Part shown: positions 51,795 to 60,256 of the stretch, one piece after another
How the letters are laid out: each line of letters begins with the position of its first letter
How positions within the stretch are numbered: position 1 is the first letter of the stretch
Assembly (NCBI RefSeq): GCF_003316765.1
Contig: NZ_NIJF01000082.1
Location: 1 to 64,000, forward strand
DNA: 64,000 nucleotides
Source of the DNA: Bacillus sp. P14.5
Lineage (GTDB): Bacteria; Bacillota; Bacilli; Bacillales; Bacillaceae_B
Direction of reading: 5' to 3'
Position numbers and translations under genes: made by a program
The notes under the pieces: generated by a model
What the model saw: only the letters and a program-made list of their open reading frames with translations
What the model was told of the DNA's origin: nothing
Databases searched by the model: none

Positions 51795-52634
51795 TTATTT
51801 CTCTGTCTTCCACCGTTTTTCCACTTCTTCTATCACAACTTCCGGCTTATCCCAATGAAGAAGGTGGCTGGCCTCGGGCACCAAGATCACTTCGGCCCCG
51901 GTTTTCTGCTGAAATCGTTCTGTCTGGAGGCTGCGGTCCTCTTCCATCGTTTCCGGCAGTGTTGCCCTTAATAGGAGAATACTCGGCGGCATGCTGTCAA
52001 AAATGTCTTCCACATCATCTTTGTGCATCGCTCTGATGATATTTGCTCCGGTCGTTCCCCGCGCATGCCAGTAATAGCGGTTGTCCTTTTTCAACGCGAG
52101 GTCCTCGGCAGCTTTTTCCTTGGGCGGTGTCCATACCAGTGTTTCACTCTTAACAAGTTCCCGAAATTCCTCCCAAGTGGCCCACGTCTGTTCGAAATCT
52201 TCTCTATAGTAGTCCATTTCTTCTTGGGCTGATTTGCCCGAATGCCTCTTGCTCTGGTAGCCTCCGTCTATGAGGATGGATCCTTTGACTCTATGGCCGT
52301 ATTTCTTCAGGTAAAAAAGATGGACGAAGCTTCCCCATGAATGGGATAGAAAATAGAATTGCTCGATATTAAGCAGATCGATAATATCATTGATCCACTC
52401 AGCCATCCTCGGCATCTCGTAATCTTCCCTATCTGCAAAAGGCGGCGTCTTACCGTGACCGGGTGCATCCACGGAAATAATCCGGTATCCATCCTTCAGT
52501 TCTTCCACTGCATCAATGAAACTCAGGCTCGTGCTGCCCAGTCCATGCAGGCAGAAAATGACCGGCTCATTCTCGCTGCCCCATTCTGTAATATGTATTG
52601 GCATCGTGCCGTTTTCAATAAAGTAACGCTTCAA
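51795..52634 (-). CDS. Alpha/beta hydrolase
   Basis: A 279-residue hydrolase. Oxyanion-hole motif HGLGST near residue 30, nucleophile elbow SHSWGS (Ser in S-H-S-W-G) near 95, and catalytic His in EASHLLHW near the end; the acid is probably the Asp/Glu near residue 220. The start is the TTG at 52634, nine bases after AAAGGAG; no ATG lies suitably. A GC-rich hairpin sits directly upstream of the ribosome binding site, the same as before the DinB gene. Substrate unknown. Confidence 0.8.
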   Translation of the reverse strand: MKRYFIENGTMPIHITEWGSENEPVIFCLHGLGSTSLSFIDAVEELKDGYRIISVDAPGHGKTPPFADREDYEMPRMAEWINDIIDLLNIEQFYFLSHSWGSFVHLFYLKKYGHRVKGSILIDGGYQSKRHSGKSAQEEMDYYREDFEQTWATWEEFRELVKSETLVWTPPKEKAAEDLALKKDNRYYWHARGTTGANIIRAMHKDDVEDIFDSMPPSILLLRATLPETMEEDRSLQTERFQQKTGAEVILVPEASHLLHWDKPEVVIEEVEKRWKTEK

Positions 52635-52652
52635 GGTGGTGTACTCCTTTCG

Positions 52653-52681
52653 TTTCGGGTGGTGACAGTCACGCCCCGAAA
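52653..52681 (-). promoter_or_regulatory. Leader hairpin next to the ribosome binding site, copy 1
   Basis: TTTCGGG and GTGAC pair with GTCAC and CCCGAAA (two internal mismatches). It ends two bases before the AAAGGAG of the hydrolase gene. The same GGGGCGTGACTGTCAC word occurs before the DinB gene. Confidence 0.55.
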
Positions 52682-52763
52682 TATGTCGATTGATCTTTGT
52701 GCGGCACACTTTAGAAACAGGCGAAATTAAGAGTCATGTTCTTGATTGAGTGACTCTCGGGAA

Positions 52764-52954
52764 AAATAAGGGGAGTTTTTCCCCTTATTTGCAGATTTCA
52801 ACTCATTTTGTTAGTGAATAGAGGGAGTTTTTCCCCTTATTCAAATTAAAGAACCTCTTTACTAGTGATTTTAGTCAAATAAGGGGAAATTTTCCCTCTA
52901 TTTATGCTGTTTTCCCCTGCTACTTATCTAATAAGGGGAATTATTCCCTCTATT
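52764..52954 (+). repeat. 190-bp four-hairpin element, copy A
   Basis: Four palindromic units at 52764-52790, 52817-52841, 52877-52903 and 52930-52954, each with arms such as AAATAAGGGG/CCCCTTATTT or AATA[A/G][A/G]GGG/CCCTCTATT. Start-to-start spacing is 53, 60 and 53 bp. The segments between are partly conserved with copy B (56060-56250) when that is read in reverse. Noncoding. Confidence 0.85.
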
Positions 52955-53018
52955 TTTTAGCTCTAAGTGTCTCCCCTGACCCAACCGGATATATCTGCAC
53001 AAATTTCCAAGCAAGAAA

Positions 53019-53480
53019 CTAATAGTCCCTGAAAATCAAGTCGCTTGATACCGGTTTGAGGCCAATCTCTCGGGACCAAATAGAAAGCTGGCCGATATGA
53101 TGAATCTCGTGTGCAATCAGATGCTTGATGATTTTTTCATAGGTGAAGGTAATCTCGCTGCCATCTCTGCGCTTCTTGGTCAGCGTCTTCACGGCAAGTT
53201 CGTCGTTCCAAGATTGAAGGAACGGCTCTGTAATGGGCTTGGTCAATTCCGTGAACTCTACCGCTTCCTCAAGTGAGGTTACGCCTTCTTTGATAATGAC
53301 TGGTGTTCCCTGCATCGAATTAATCCAAATCTGTTCACCATTTGCGACATGAAACAGTGTAGCTAGAATGCTGCCCATGCCACCGATCCGCTCTTTCGCC
53401 AGCTCCTCTTGCGGCAGTTCTCTGCACCACTCAAACCAGTCCTGCCTTACCTGCCAATTGTATCGAAACATATCAAGCAT
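53019..53480 (-). CDS. DinB-family protein
   Basis: A 153-residue four-helix-bundle protein of the DinB/YfiT group of putative metal-dependent enzymes. The three metal-binding His are visible: H43 in ATLFHVANGE, then two in IIKHLIAHEIHHIGQL. It begins MFRYNWQVRQDWFEWC, as is typical. AAAGGAG precedes ATG 53480, with a perfect GC-rich hairpin just upstream. DinB proteins include thiol transferases and damage-induced proteins; the specific activity is unknown. Confidence 0.85.
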   Translation of the reverse strand: MLDMFRYNWQVRQDWFEWCRELPQEELAKERIGGMGSILATLFHVANGEQIWINSMQGTPVIIKEGVTSLEEAVEFTELTKPITEPFLQSWNDELAVKTLTKKRRDGSEITFTYEKIIKHLIAHEIHHIGQLSIWSREIGLKPVSSDLIFRDY

Positions 53481-53501
53481 GCTTTTCTTCTCCTTTGGAT
53501 T

Positions 53502-53524
53502 CGGGGCGTGACAGTCACGCCCCG
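53502..53524 (-). promoter_or_regulatory. Leader hairpin next to the ribosome binding site, copy 2
   Basis: CGGGGCGTGAC pairs perfectly with GTCACGCCCCG around a single base. It is five bases upstream of the AAAGGAG of the DinB gene. Nearly identical to copy 1 at 52653-52681. Confidence 0.6.
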
Positions 53525-53545
53525 GTTTTTGTCGATTACTCTTTA

Positions 53546-54169
53546 TTAGTCACACACCGTTTCCTTCTTGGGATTCTTCAGAAATTCAAATAGAAGGCGG
53601 ATCTGGGATTCTGTGTTGCGCCCTTGAGATAATTCAGGCAGGTGGTTTTCTTCAAAGAATCTGACATCACTCGTTTCAAGGCCACTTTTCGGATTCCCTG
53701 CGATGATGTCGCATTGAATGAAAATTTTATAATAATGGAAAGGCTGAGGCGGATGAGGGTGCTTATGATAATCCAGCAGGGCAAGCAGTTTCTTATATGT
53801 AACCTCGTATCCCGACTCTTCCCTGATTTCCTTGATGACATTTTCTGCGGGAGACAATCCTACATCGCAAAACCCTCCCGGCAAGGACCACTTATTATTG
53901 ATTTTTTCTTTAACTAGAAGGATTTTATTATCCTCGAACACCGCTCCCCTTACATCTGCCTTGGGAGTCTGATAGCCCTTTTCATGTGAGAACAAGTCTT
54001 TGATTTTTTCTTTTTCAACAGTTGTATACTCTGACATAATTTCTATACTGAGGCTCCTCAATTCTTCATACCGCTCCAGGTCATAAGCATCTTTCGAAAA
54101 TGCCAAGCCGGCCTGCGACAGCGATTGAATTTTCTGAGCCCATTCCAGCCACTTTGGATTCAAGATCAC
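53546..54169 (-). CDS. Nudix hydrolase with N-terminal helical domain (ADP-ribose pyrophosphatase-like)
   Basis: A 207-residue protein. Residues 1-60 are the helical Nudix N-terminal domain found in B. subtilis YjhB-like enzymes. The Nudix box is complete: GGFCDVGLSPAENVIKEIREESGYEV (GGFCDVGLSPAENV, then IKEIREESGYEV), with all catalytic Glu. KADVRGAVFEDNKILLVKEK precedes it. The likely substrates are nucleoside diphosphate derivatives such as ADP-ribose. It starts at 54169 after GGAAGGGGGA. In contrast to the Nudix gene at 44191, this one is intact. Confidence 0.88.
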   Translation of the reverse strand: MILNPKWLEWAQKIQSLSQAGLAFSKDAYDLERYEELRSLSIEIMSEYTTVEKEKIKDLFSHEKGYQTPKADVRGAVFEDNKILLVKEKINNKWSLPGGFCDVGLSPAENVIKEIREESGYEVTYKKLLALLDYHKHPHPPQPFHYYKIFIQCDIIAGNPKSGLETSDVRFFEENHLPELSQGRNTESQIRLLFEFLKNPKKETVCD

Positions 54170-54334
54170 GTCCCCCTTCCCTCTCTTATATTATCATAAA
54201 ATTAAGAAAAGTTAATTTTACCCAGATGCACGCCTGTCTAACCTGCTCCCTTTCCTATCGGGAAACACATTGTTTTTTCAAAAAAACAGGCCCGGTCCAT
54301 TAAGAACCAAGCCTTGTACTACTATGTCCATCTG

Positions 54335-54637
54335 CTACTGATCATAATTTTGGGGGTTATGGAAGAAGTCAACGTAGTTGTATCTTCCTATCAGGTCAAA
54401 GGTTTCCTCTTCCTCATTGAACTCAAGCGCGAAAACCTCTCCACGCATGCCAGAGTTTAAATTGGTGTCCACAACGGCAATTCTATTTTCCCCCAGTTGT
54501 ACGACAGCTTCCCCATTCGACACATCCAGCGACGCCGGCATGTTCGATTGAAAGGATGGAACTGGTTTAAAAGCTATTATAATTAAACATATCAAAATAC
54601 CTGTCATTATGATTTTACTTGACTTATCCGCCATCAT
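54335..54637 (-). CDS. Hypothetical membrane-anchored protein, 100 aa
   Basis: A 100-residue protein starting at ATG 54637 (AGGTGAGG upstream). One N-terminal membrane helix (KIIMTGILICLIIIAFKPV) anchors a small beta-rich external part (GEAVVQLGENRIAVVDTN, then EVFALEFNEEEETFDLIGRY). Proteins like this, with an N-terminal anchor and one short beta domain, occur as single genes in Bacillus with unknown role. No family recognised. Confidence 0.68.
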   Translation of the reverse strand: MMADKSSKIIMTGILICLIIIAFKPVPSFQSNMPASLDVSNGEAVVQLGENRIAVVDTNLNSGMRGEVFALEFNEEEETFDLIGRYNYVDFFHNPQNYDQ

Positions 54638-54694
54638 CTTCCTCACCTTTTCACTTTCAACAGAGTTGGCAGCCCCAGGTACAGCCAAATTCTA

Positions 54695-55002
54695 TTAAAA
54701 TAATCTTTCAGTAAAATTCTCTTCCGTGATTTCCTCTTTCCCGCTGACTAGAAGAGATTGCAACTCTTCAAAAAGTTCTTGTATCTCTTCCTCTTCATTA
54801 ATGAGACCAATACTTCTCTGATACTCCTCTTCGCTTTTATATTTCGTGATTTCCATCCATTTCGTCCCATCGTCGCACCTTTTAAGATAGGTGGTTTCAA
54901 AGCTTATGTAGCGTTTATAAATTTCTGCGGCTTTTTTTGAACTCTGATATATTCTTTCTCTTTGTTTTTCTGGATGTGATATTGATATACTTTTACGAAC
55001 AT
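54695..55002 (-). pseudogene. Small ABM-like hypothetical protein, frameshifted
   Basis: GGAGGGA precedes ATG 55002. The frame reads MFVKVYQYHIQKNKEKEYIR and is lost in a run of seven A (about 54930). With eight it continues VQKKAAEIYKRYISFETTY, then KWMEITKYKSEEEYQRSIG, to a TAA at 54695, in total 102 residues. The beginning and the YISFETTYLKRCDDGTKWMEI strand pattern resemble dimeric ferredoxin-like ABM proteins. The 308-base length (3n+2) fits one missing base. Too short per frame to be found by simple ORF calling. Confidence 0.6.
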
Positions 55003-55026
55003 TTTATCCCTCCATGTATTGAAGGT

Positions 55027-55932
55027 TTATTTACTTGGCTTTCCACAGGAAATCATTCTATGGATACACTCCACGATAAGATCCGGCCGGTCAAGATAGA
55101 CAGAATGTCCGGAGTTACCCGCAAAAATCACTTCACTCTTTGGAGACAGGCTGCCTTGAATACTAATAAGTTCTCTCCATTTTTCCTCAAATCTTCTTAA
55201 TTCCTCTAAGGGTATCCCGGAATTCAACTCAGCATTTATTGTAAACTCTGAATCCCTGCCAATGACCATTAACGGAACATCTGGAAATCCCCCTAACTCC
55301 TTTATCACCTCGGCATCATTCTTCCATTGCTGGATTTCAGAAGCCATCGCTTTATAAAGGGTCGAGGTAATTTGAAAGTCTATTAACCTCTCTTGAACAT
55401 ACGTCGGGAATTGAAGGTGCTGTTCAGACAGGGCAGGCTTCATGATTTCCCGTAATTCCTCCTTGTCTTTTTGGGCATAATCCAAGCACTTTCCAATCCA
55501 GGCTTCATCGGACTCTTCATTCAGGACGGGTGTATCCAGCGCATCCAATTCCTTCAAATCAACGGACGTGGAGTCCACCAGTATCACTCCCGCTAACCGC
55601 TCGGGAAACACCTTTGCAAAATGCTGGGCACACAGTCCGCCATAAGAATGGCCCACCAGATAAAACGGTTCTTCAATTTTAAAATAGGAGAGAAGTTCAT
55701 TTAAGTCCCGAACCGCCGATTCTGTGCTGCATACTCCTTCGCCAATATCACTTTGGCCCAGTCCCTGCCTGTGAAAAGTCAGTATTCGGTTCGTCGGCAG
55801 CAGGGTTTCGATAATGTCGTGCCACTCTTCAAAGGAGCAGCCCATCCCTGTCAGAATTACGACCAGGGGGCCATCGCCGCCTTCATACCGTACTTCAAGG
55901 TAAGTATTGTTTATGACTATTCTCTGGCTGAT
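55027..55932 (-). CDS. Alpha/beta hydrolase, possible ATC start codon
   Basis: A hydrolase with nucleophile elbow GHSYGG and catalytic His in GNSGHSVYLDRPD. The first in-frame ATG (55845) would cut off the first strands and half of the oxyanion loop. Upstream the frame stays open as SQRIVINNTYLEVRYEGG then PLVVILTGMG, back to an ATC at 55930-55932 that sits seven bases after GAGGTG. There is no ATG, GTG or TTG in that stretch. Either ATC is the start (rare), or a start ATG was mutated or miscalled. With it the protein has 301 residues, normal for the family. Confidence 0.75.
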   Translation of the reverse strand: MSQRIVINNTYLEVRYEGGDGPLVVILTGMGCSFEEWHDIIETLLPTNRILTFHRQGLGQSDIGEGVCSTESAVRDLNELLSYFKIEEPFYLVGHSYGGLCAQHFAKVFPERLAGVILVDSTSVDLKELDALDTPVLNEESDEAWIGKCLDYAQKDKEELREIMKPALSEQHLQFPTYVQERLIDFQITSTLYKAMASEIQQWKNDAEVIKELGGFPDVPLMVIGRDSEFTINAELNSGIPLEELRRFEEKWRELISIQGSLSPKSEVIFAGNSGHSVYLDRPDLIVECIHRMISCGKPSK

Positions 55933-56059
55933 CGTTTGTCACCTCTTTTCCGCTTGGCACTCTTGTAAAAAAATGACCCAGGCTGTTCCACGGGCACTGA
56001 AAGTCTGGAAAGGAATAGTAATCAGAGGCACTTATCAGCAAGGGACAATGGATTTTAAG

Positions 56060-56250
56060 AAATAGAAGGAATAATTACCCTTATTTACTATAGAGATCAC
56101 TGAAATAGCTTAAATAGAGGGAAAAATTCCCCTTATATACATTAAAACATTTGAAAATAGCTGTTTTTTCACATATAAGGGGAAAAACTCCCTCTATTTA
56201 CTCCTATATGAGCTGAAATTTGCAATTAGCGGGAAAATCTCCCCTTATTT
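56060..56250 (-). repeat. 190-bp four-hairpin element, copy B (inverted)
   Basis: Palindromic units at 56060-56086, 56112-56138, 56173-56199 and 56226-56250, spaced 52, 61 and 53 bp. Read in reverse it aligns with copy A: for instance TGCA[G/A]ATTTCA[A/G]CTCAT is shared in the spacer after the first unit. The two copies flank a 3.1-kb block of genes in inverted orientation. Confidence 0.85.
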
Positions 56251-56437
56251 TACGCCGGATACTTAATTAAGGAGCAGACGGCTTCCGCTATAAAGCCCGC
56301 TCCATCGTGCATTATCTCAGTGGGGTCGCACACCTTGAACTGAAATCAATACTCTTTTTACTTCCTGTTAGACTTTTTCAGTGCCGAGGCTGATCCAAAG
56401 GTCATCTCTTCCTTCTTTCTATTGCGCATCTGCCCCA

Positions 56438-57451
56438 TCACACCAGCCTCTGCTCAACCGTTCCTTTTCCATCTGCCGCTTCGACCACCGCATAGGCACC
56501 ATTGATGAATGTCACCTGCGGAGGCATGTGGCCGCAGTCGATGTCATAAACAACCGGCATACCCAGTTCATCGGCCATTTCCTTATATACATCTTCAACA
56601 GTGTAATTGCCGACAGGATCATTGGCAGGGCTGCGCCCGAACAGAATTCCCGAGCAGTTATCAAACCATCCTGCATACTTCATTTGAACCAGGGAACGGC
56701 GCAAATCAGTTGCATTCATATCACAGTTTTCCAAATACCACAGCACAGGCTCCCCATCCAGATGGTTTTCCTTGAATGCCGCCACATCTCCATACTCTGT
56801 TCCGACAAGGTGCCGCAAAATATCGATACATCCTCCAAGCAGACGCCCTTCCACTTTCAGCGGCTCGTCACCAACCGTTTTCCATTGTGTTTCCTCCGTC
56901 AGATGAAATACACAAGGAGACGGGTCTCCATGTTCCCATTGCTTCTGAAATTTTGGGGACGAATGCTGAATGACGGTCCCGCCCGGCTCTGTTGATAAAA
57001 CGTCCTGCCACTTGGCTGTCGTATCATCCCAATACTCGCCTCTAAGATCGACGAAATTAGTTCCATGGGCTGTGGCTATTCCCGTTTTCAACGTGATAGC
57101 CAGCAGCAGCGCACTTATATCTGAATATCCCAGCAGCCATTTATTTTTCACTGACGAAAAATCGATACCCTGCAAGACTTCAATCAGCAGTTCGCCTCCC
57201 CATGGCGGGATGATGATGTCGATTTTGTCGTTCCGCATCATTTCATTGAACTCTTCCGCCCTGTTCCGCGCAGGTGCCGACTTCGCTTTATCCTGTGTCC
57301 AAGCCGTATCACCCGTCACTACGTGGAAGTCCCTTGAACTCATCCGGTCAATGGCAAGTCTGAACATGTCATGCAGCTCGGCCGGAACTCCGGAAGACGG
57401 GGCCGTCACGCCAATCGTTGCCTCTTTCTTTAAGGTTGGATAGCTTATCAT
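56438..57451 (-). CDS. S66-family LD-carboxypeptidase (MccF-like)
   Basis: A 337-residue serine peptidase of family S66. Nucleophile Ser in LLGYSDISALL (residue about 109), Glu in LWYLENCDM and His in DCGHMPPQV complete the Ser-Glu-His triad. The opening TIGVTAPSSG is typical. Family members trim tetrapeptides of cell-wall recycling or, as in MccF, cleave peptide antibiotics (microcin C self-immunity). Longer insertions relative to the wall enzymes favour the MccF-like group. A second S66 gene lies immediately upstream on the same strand. Confidence 0.85.
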   Translation of the reverse strand: MISYPTLKKEATIGVTAPSSGVPAELHDMFRLAIDRMSSRDFHVVTGDTAWTQDKAKSAPARNRAEEFNEMMRNDKIDIIIPPWGGELLIEVLQGIDFSSVKNKWLLGYSDISALLLAITLKTGIATAHGTNFVDLRGEYWDDTTAKWQDVLSTEPGGTVIQHSSPKFQKQWEHGDPSPCVFHLTEETQWKTVGDEPLKVEGRLLGGCIDILRHLVGTEYGDVAAFKENHLDGEPVLWYLENCDMNATDLRRSLVQMKYAGWFDNCSGILFGRSPANDPVGNYTVEDVYKEMADELGMPVVYDIDCGHMPPQVTFINGAYAVVEAADGKGTVEQRLV

Positions 57452-57536
57452 ATTTATCAGTCCTCACATTCTGTTATGATGTGTAATTCGGGATTGAGCG
57501 GAAAATTCCTTTTAAAAGAAAGATGTGCTTTCAATT

Positions 57537-58537
57537 CTATTTTACGCCGCTTTCAAGAAACGTAATGCGGCCTGCTTCTGTGTCCATTTCTGCTTCGATC
57601 CCGACCGGGAATACCTGTGAAGGAAAGGTATGCCCTATATCCACATTGGTCATGATCGGGATCTCCCTGTCACCCAGGACTTCAATAAGAAGATCTTCAA
57701 AGGTGAATGGAGCTTTGCAGTCATCAAAGTGTTCATGTTTGCCTACAATCAAGCCTTCTATTTCATCAAAAACCCCCGCAAGCTTCAGCATGCTCAAGGA
57801 TCTCTCCTGAGTCGCCATGTCCTTAAATGAATCTTCTATAAAAAGAATGGCACCCTTTAACGGAGGGAAGTAGTGGGATGCGATGATCCCCGGCATGGTG
57901 TTGAGGTTCCCTCCGATCAGTTTGCCGCTCGCCCTTCCTCCCCTCAAAGATTTCCAGCCGGCATTGGGAAGCATTTTTTTCTCCCTTGTCTGAGTCCTCC
58001 AATCCAGCATTTCCTCTGTCCATTCTGTTGGAATGTCAAGGGTATACGGAATGGGCTCCGGGTTCATCACGGCCTTTTCAAAATATTCCCTGCCTTTCGG
58101 AAACATCTCCGGAAATTCACCGAAGGAAGGCACGATCGCAGGGCCATAAAAGGTTGTGATCCCTGTTTTAGCATAGATCCCCAATAAAAGGGCGGTTACG
58201 TCACTATAGCCCATAATGATTTTCGGCTGCATTTCAAACGCCTGATAATCTATACATGGAAGCAGCGAGTTGGAATTCGTCCCGCCGATTGTACTTATGA
58301 TGGCTTTCACTCTATCATCCCGGATGAACTCATTTACTTCTTCCGCCCTCTCTTTGATGGAGGCCGATCGATAGCCTTGCGATGTTTTTGAGCACTTTCC
58401 TTCAAGCACATTGAACCCCATTTTTCTTAGTTGAGTAAGACCTCTTTGGTATCTTTCATTAAACTGTACAGGAGCTGGTGTAGATGGCGTGATAATGCCA
58501 ATTGTATCTCCTTTTTTAATCGTTCCGGTTTCCTCAT
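57537..58537 (-). pseudogene. Second S66-family LD-carboxypeptidase, frameshifted at the start
   Basis: About 333 residues when joined. ATG 58537 overlaps the stop of the YciI gene and reads MRKPERLKK; after six A (about 58512-58517) the frame slips. Seven A give KKGDTIGIITPSTPAPVQF, the normal S66 opening, and the frame stays open to 57537. Triad: Ser in IMGYSDVTALL, Glu in LFIEDSF and His in DIGHTFPSQ. It lies about 85 bp upstream of the other S66 gene. Probably an intact gene with a base-calling error. Confidence 0.8.
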
Positions 58538-58851
58538 TGTCTCAGATCCTGCATCAAAGCGACTTGAAATGGGAATAACTCCGCTGTCATGATTCCCTCT
58601 TTTACAGCAGGATCCTGATTCATGATCGACTGTGCCTCTTCTTCTGTCTCAGCCTCGAAGATAACAATTCCGAATGTAGACGGCTCAAGTCCTTTTGTTT
58701 TGCCTGCCATCACCAGGGCTTTCTCATCAAGCAGCCTGCTCAGGTACCTAAAGTGGCGTGCGACCGTCTCATTTTCTTTATCTGTCCAGTTTTCATCCAC
58801 TGTCCATTTATCAACCAGCCTCAGTTTATATACAAATTGTTGTTTTTCCAT
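58534..58851 (-). CDS. YciI-family protein
   Basis: A 105-residue ferredoxin-like-fold protein of the YciI/YCII group: FVYKLRLVDKW opening, HFRYLSRLLDEKALVMAGKT with the conserved His and active-site region, then FEAETEEEAQSIMNQDPAVKEGI. It is translationally coupled to the S66 carboxypeptidase downstream (ATGA overlap). The family's enzymatic role is poorly defined. AAGGAGAA precedes ATG 58851. Confidence 0.82.
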   Translation of the reverse strand: MEKQQFVYKLRLVDKWTVDENWTDKENETVARHFRYLSRLLDEKALVMAGKTKGLEPSTFGIVIFEAETEEEAQSIMNQDPAVKEGIMTAELFPFQVALMQDLRQ

Positions 58852-58859
58852 AGTGAGTT

Positions 58860-59100
58860 CTCCTTCTTAAATGTCTTAATTCATGGATTTAAAAGGTTAT
58901 TCCTTAATCTTTTTCAAAAATCCTGAAAATAGAAAATGTGCAGTTTTTGACGAATCTACTGCCCTTGTTCTATAGGTTATCATAATTTGTCAAATTATTG
59001 TCAGACTTTTTAAATTACAATTGTATTATCCTATGCTATTCCATATTCCTATAATAGAGAGACTGCTTCTGTGAAAAAAGTCCCGTAAAATGAACATTAT
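58860..59100. other. AT-rich intergenic region
   Basis: No ORF with a ribosome binding site. AT-rich sequence leading into the promoter at 59104. I see no clear structure. Confidence 0.45.
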
Positions 59101-59103
59101 CAT

Positions 59104-59133
59104 TTGACAAGTATCTTTACAAAATTGTATTAT
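59104..59133 (+). promoter_or_regulatory. Sigma-A promoter
   Basis: TTGACA (59104-59109), 18-bp spacer and TATTAT (59128-59133), about 120 bp before the receiver-domain gene. The leader between them is noncoding and could hold further control. Confidence 0.6.
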
Positions 59134-59255
59134 ATAAGTTTTGAATTTTTCCGTACATATACCAGAATCTATGTTATGATGAATATAATAAATTTTATCT
59201 AGGGTCCTTTCGACTTCTCTGAGTCATCCCTATTTATGGGAAGGAGCATGAAGAA

Positions 59256-59627
59256 ATGGAGAAAATCAACGTTTTCCTAGATGACATTCGCAAGGCACCC
59301 GATGGGTATGTACTGACTGAGACTATCGACGAATGTTTGAATCTATTGAAAAACTATCACATCGAACATCTGTCATTGGATCACGACCTTTTAAACAAAA
59401 CAAGAAACGGCACCATGCTGGTTGAGATGATGGTTCACGAAAAACTTTTCGCTAACCGCATCACGATTCATTCCGCCAATTCAGTGCGCGGAAAGGGAAT
59501 GTATAAGTCACTGAAACAAGCACAGCATGATTTAATTATGCCTTCTACGACAATTATCTCTTTACGCCCTCTGCCACTATACTTCTATCCCCCAGGATTT
59601 TTGGAGCACTATCAGCAAACAAGCTAA
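59256..59627 (+). CDS. Cyclic-phosphate processing receiver-domain protein
   Basis: A 123-residue stand-alone receiver-like protein. NVFLDDIRKAPDGYVLTET near the N-terminus and LSLDHDLLNKTRNG in the middle match the LDD-R-x-P and SLDHDL motifs of the family named cyclic-phosphate processing receiver domain, found near RNA or nucleotide end-processing systems. It keeps the Asp residues but has no output domain. GGAAGGAGC precedes the ATG. It is monocistronic here, with a good promoter and terminator. Function unproven. Confidence 0.7.
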   Translation: MEKINVFLDDIRKAPDGYVLTETIDECLNLLKNYHIEHLSLDHDLLNKTRNGTMLVEMMVHEKLFANRITIHSANSVRGKGMYKSLKQAQHDLIMPSTTIISLRPLPLYFYPPGFLEHYQQTS

Positions 59628-59723
59628 ACTCATCTCTCTATCAACCAATCCCTGAATCTCATACATTATTGAATATAGATTACAATCCTTGTAATTTAGG
59701 AAATAGATAAATTGCACACTAGT

Positions 59724-59750
59724 GGGCAGCCTTCATTTGGCTGCCCTTTT
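59724..59750 (+). terminator. Terminator
   Basis: GGGCAGCC pairs with GGCTGCCC, followed by TTTT. Confidence 0.85.
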
Positions 59751-59897
59751 GCACGTGCTTATGCTTTAACGCTTTAAAGCGCTGCCAGGAACAGTCTCTC
59801 TTTGTACGGTGGAGCACTGAAGCATGGAAGATTTCCCCACGTTTAGAGAGGATTGTTTAGTGTTATATAGCACTTAGATAACAAATGGGAGGGGTAA

Positions 59898-60245
59898 GTG
59901 TTGGAAGATAGTTCTCTAGTTGACTTCATTTTGATCAGCTGCGTTGTTCTTGGTGTTCTGATGACTTTGAAATCTCGTCGTTTTTGGCTCCCCTATATAC
60001 ATATTGTCGTGACAATCTGGGTATTGGCCGGCGGGTTCGGCTACTCTATCCTTTTCAATAACGAATCAATGATCGGTTACTTGTTTGTCTTTGTCATAGG
60101 GCAGATCTTTTGGACCTTCCTTTTTGTGTTCATTGCCCAAGTCCTATCCTGGATGGTCCGTTCACTGCCGCTCCGGCATAAACAGGAGATTGGCTGGATG
60201 TTTCTGCTTGGCTTTCCTATCGCCTTCTCAGTAACGATCCTATAA
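59898..60245 (+). CDS. Membrane protein, 115 aa
   Basis: A 115-residue protein with four hydrophobic segments (VDFILISCVVLGVLMTL; IHIVVTIWVLAGGFGYSIL; GYLFVFVIGQIFWTFLFVF; IGWMFLLGFPIAFSVTIL). It begins with TTG, six bases after GGGAGGGG. I do not recognise a family. It is followed by its own terminator. Confidence 0.65.
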   Translation: MLEDSSLVDFILISCVVLGVLMTLKSRRFWLPYIHIVVTIWVLAGGFGYSILFNNESMIGYLFVFVIGQIFWTFLFVFIAQVLSWMVRSLPLRHKQEIGWMFLLGFPIAFSVTIL

Positions 60246-60256
60246 ATTTTTTCTTT

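Noticed and set aside
52764..56250. CRISPR arrays (palindromic repeats of about 27 bp with spacers of about 26 bp)
   Set aside because: Repeats are not identical, only four per locus, the spacers of the two copies are homologous to each other, and no cas genes are present.
59190..59255. Possible riboswitch in the leader of the receiver-domain gene
   Set aside because: I could not match it to any known riboswitch core, and pairing is weak by eye.
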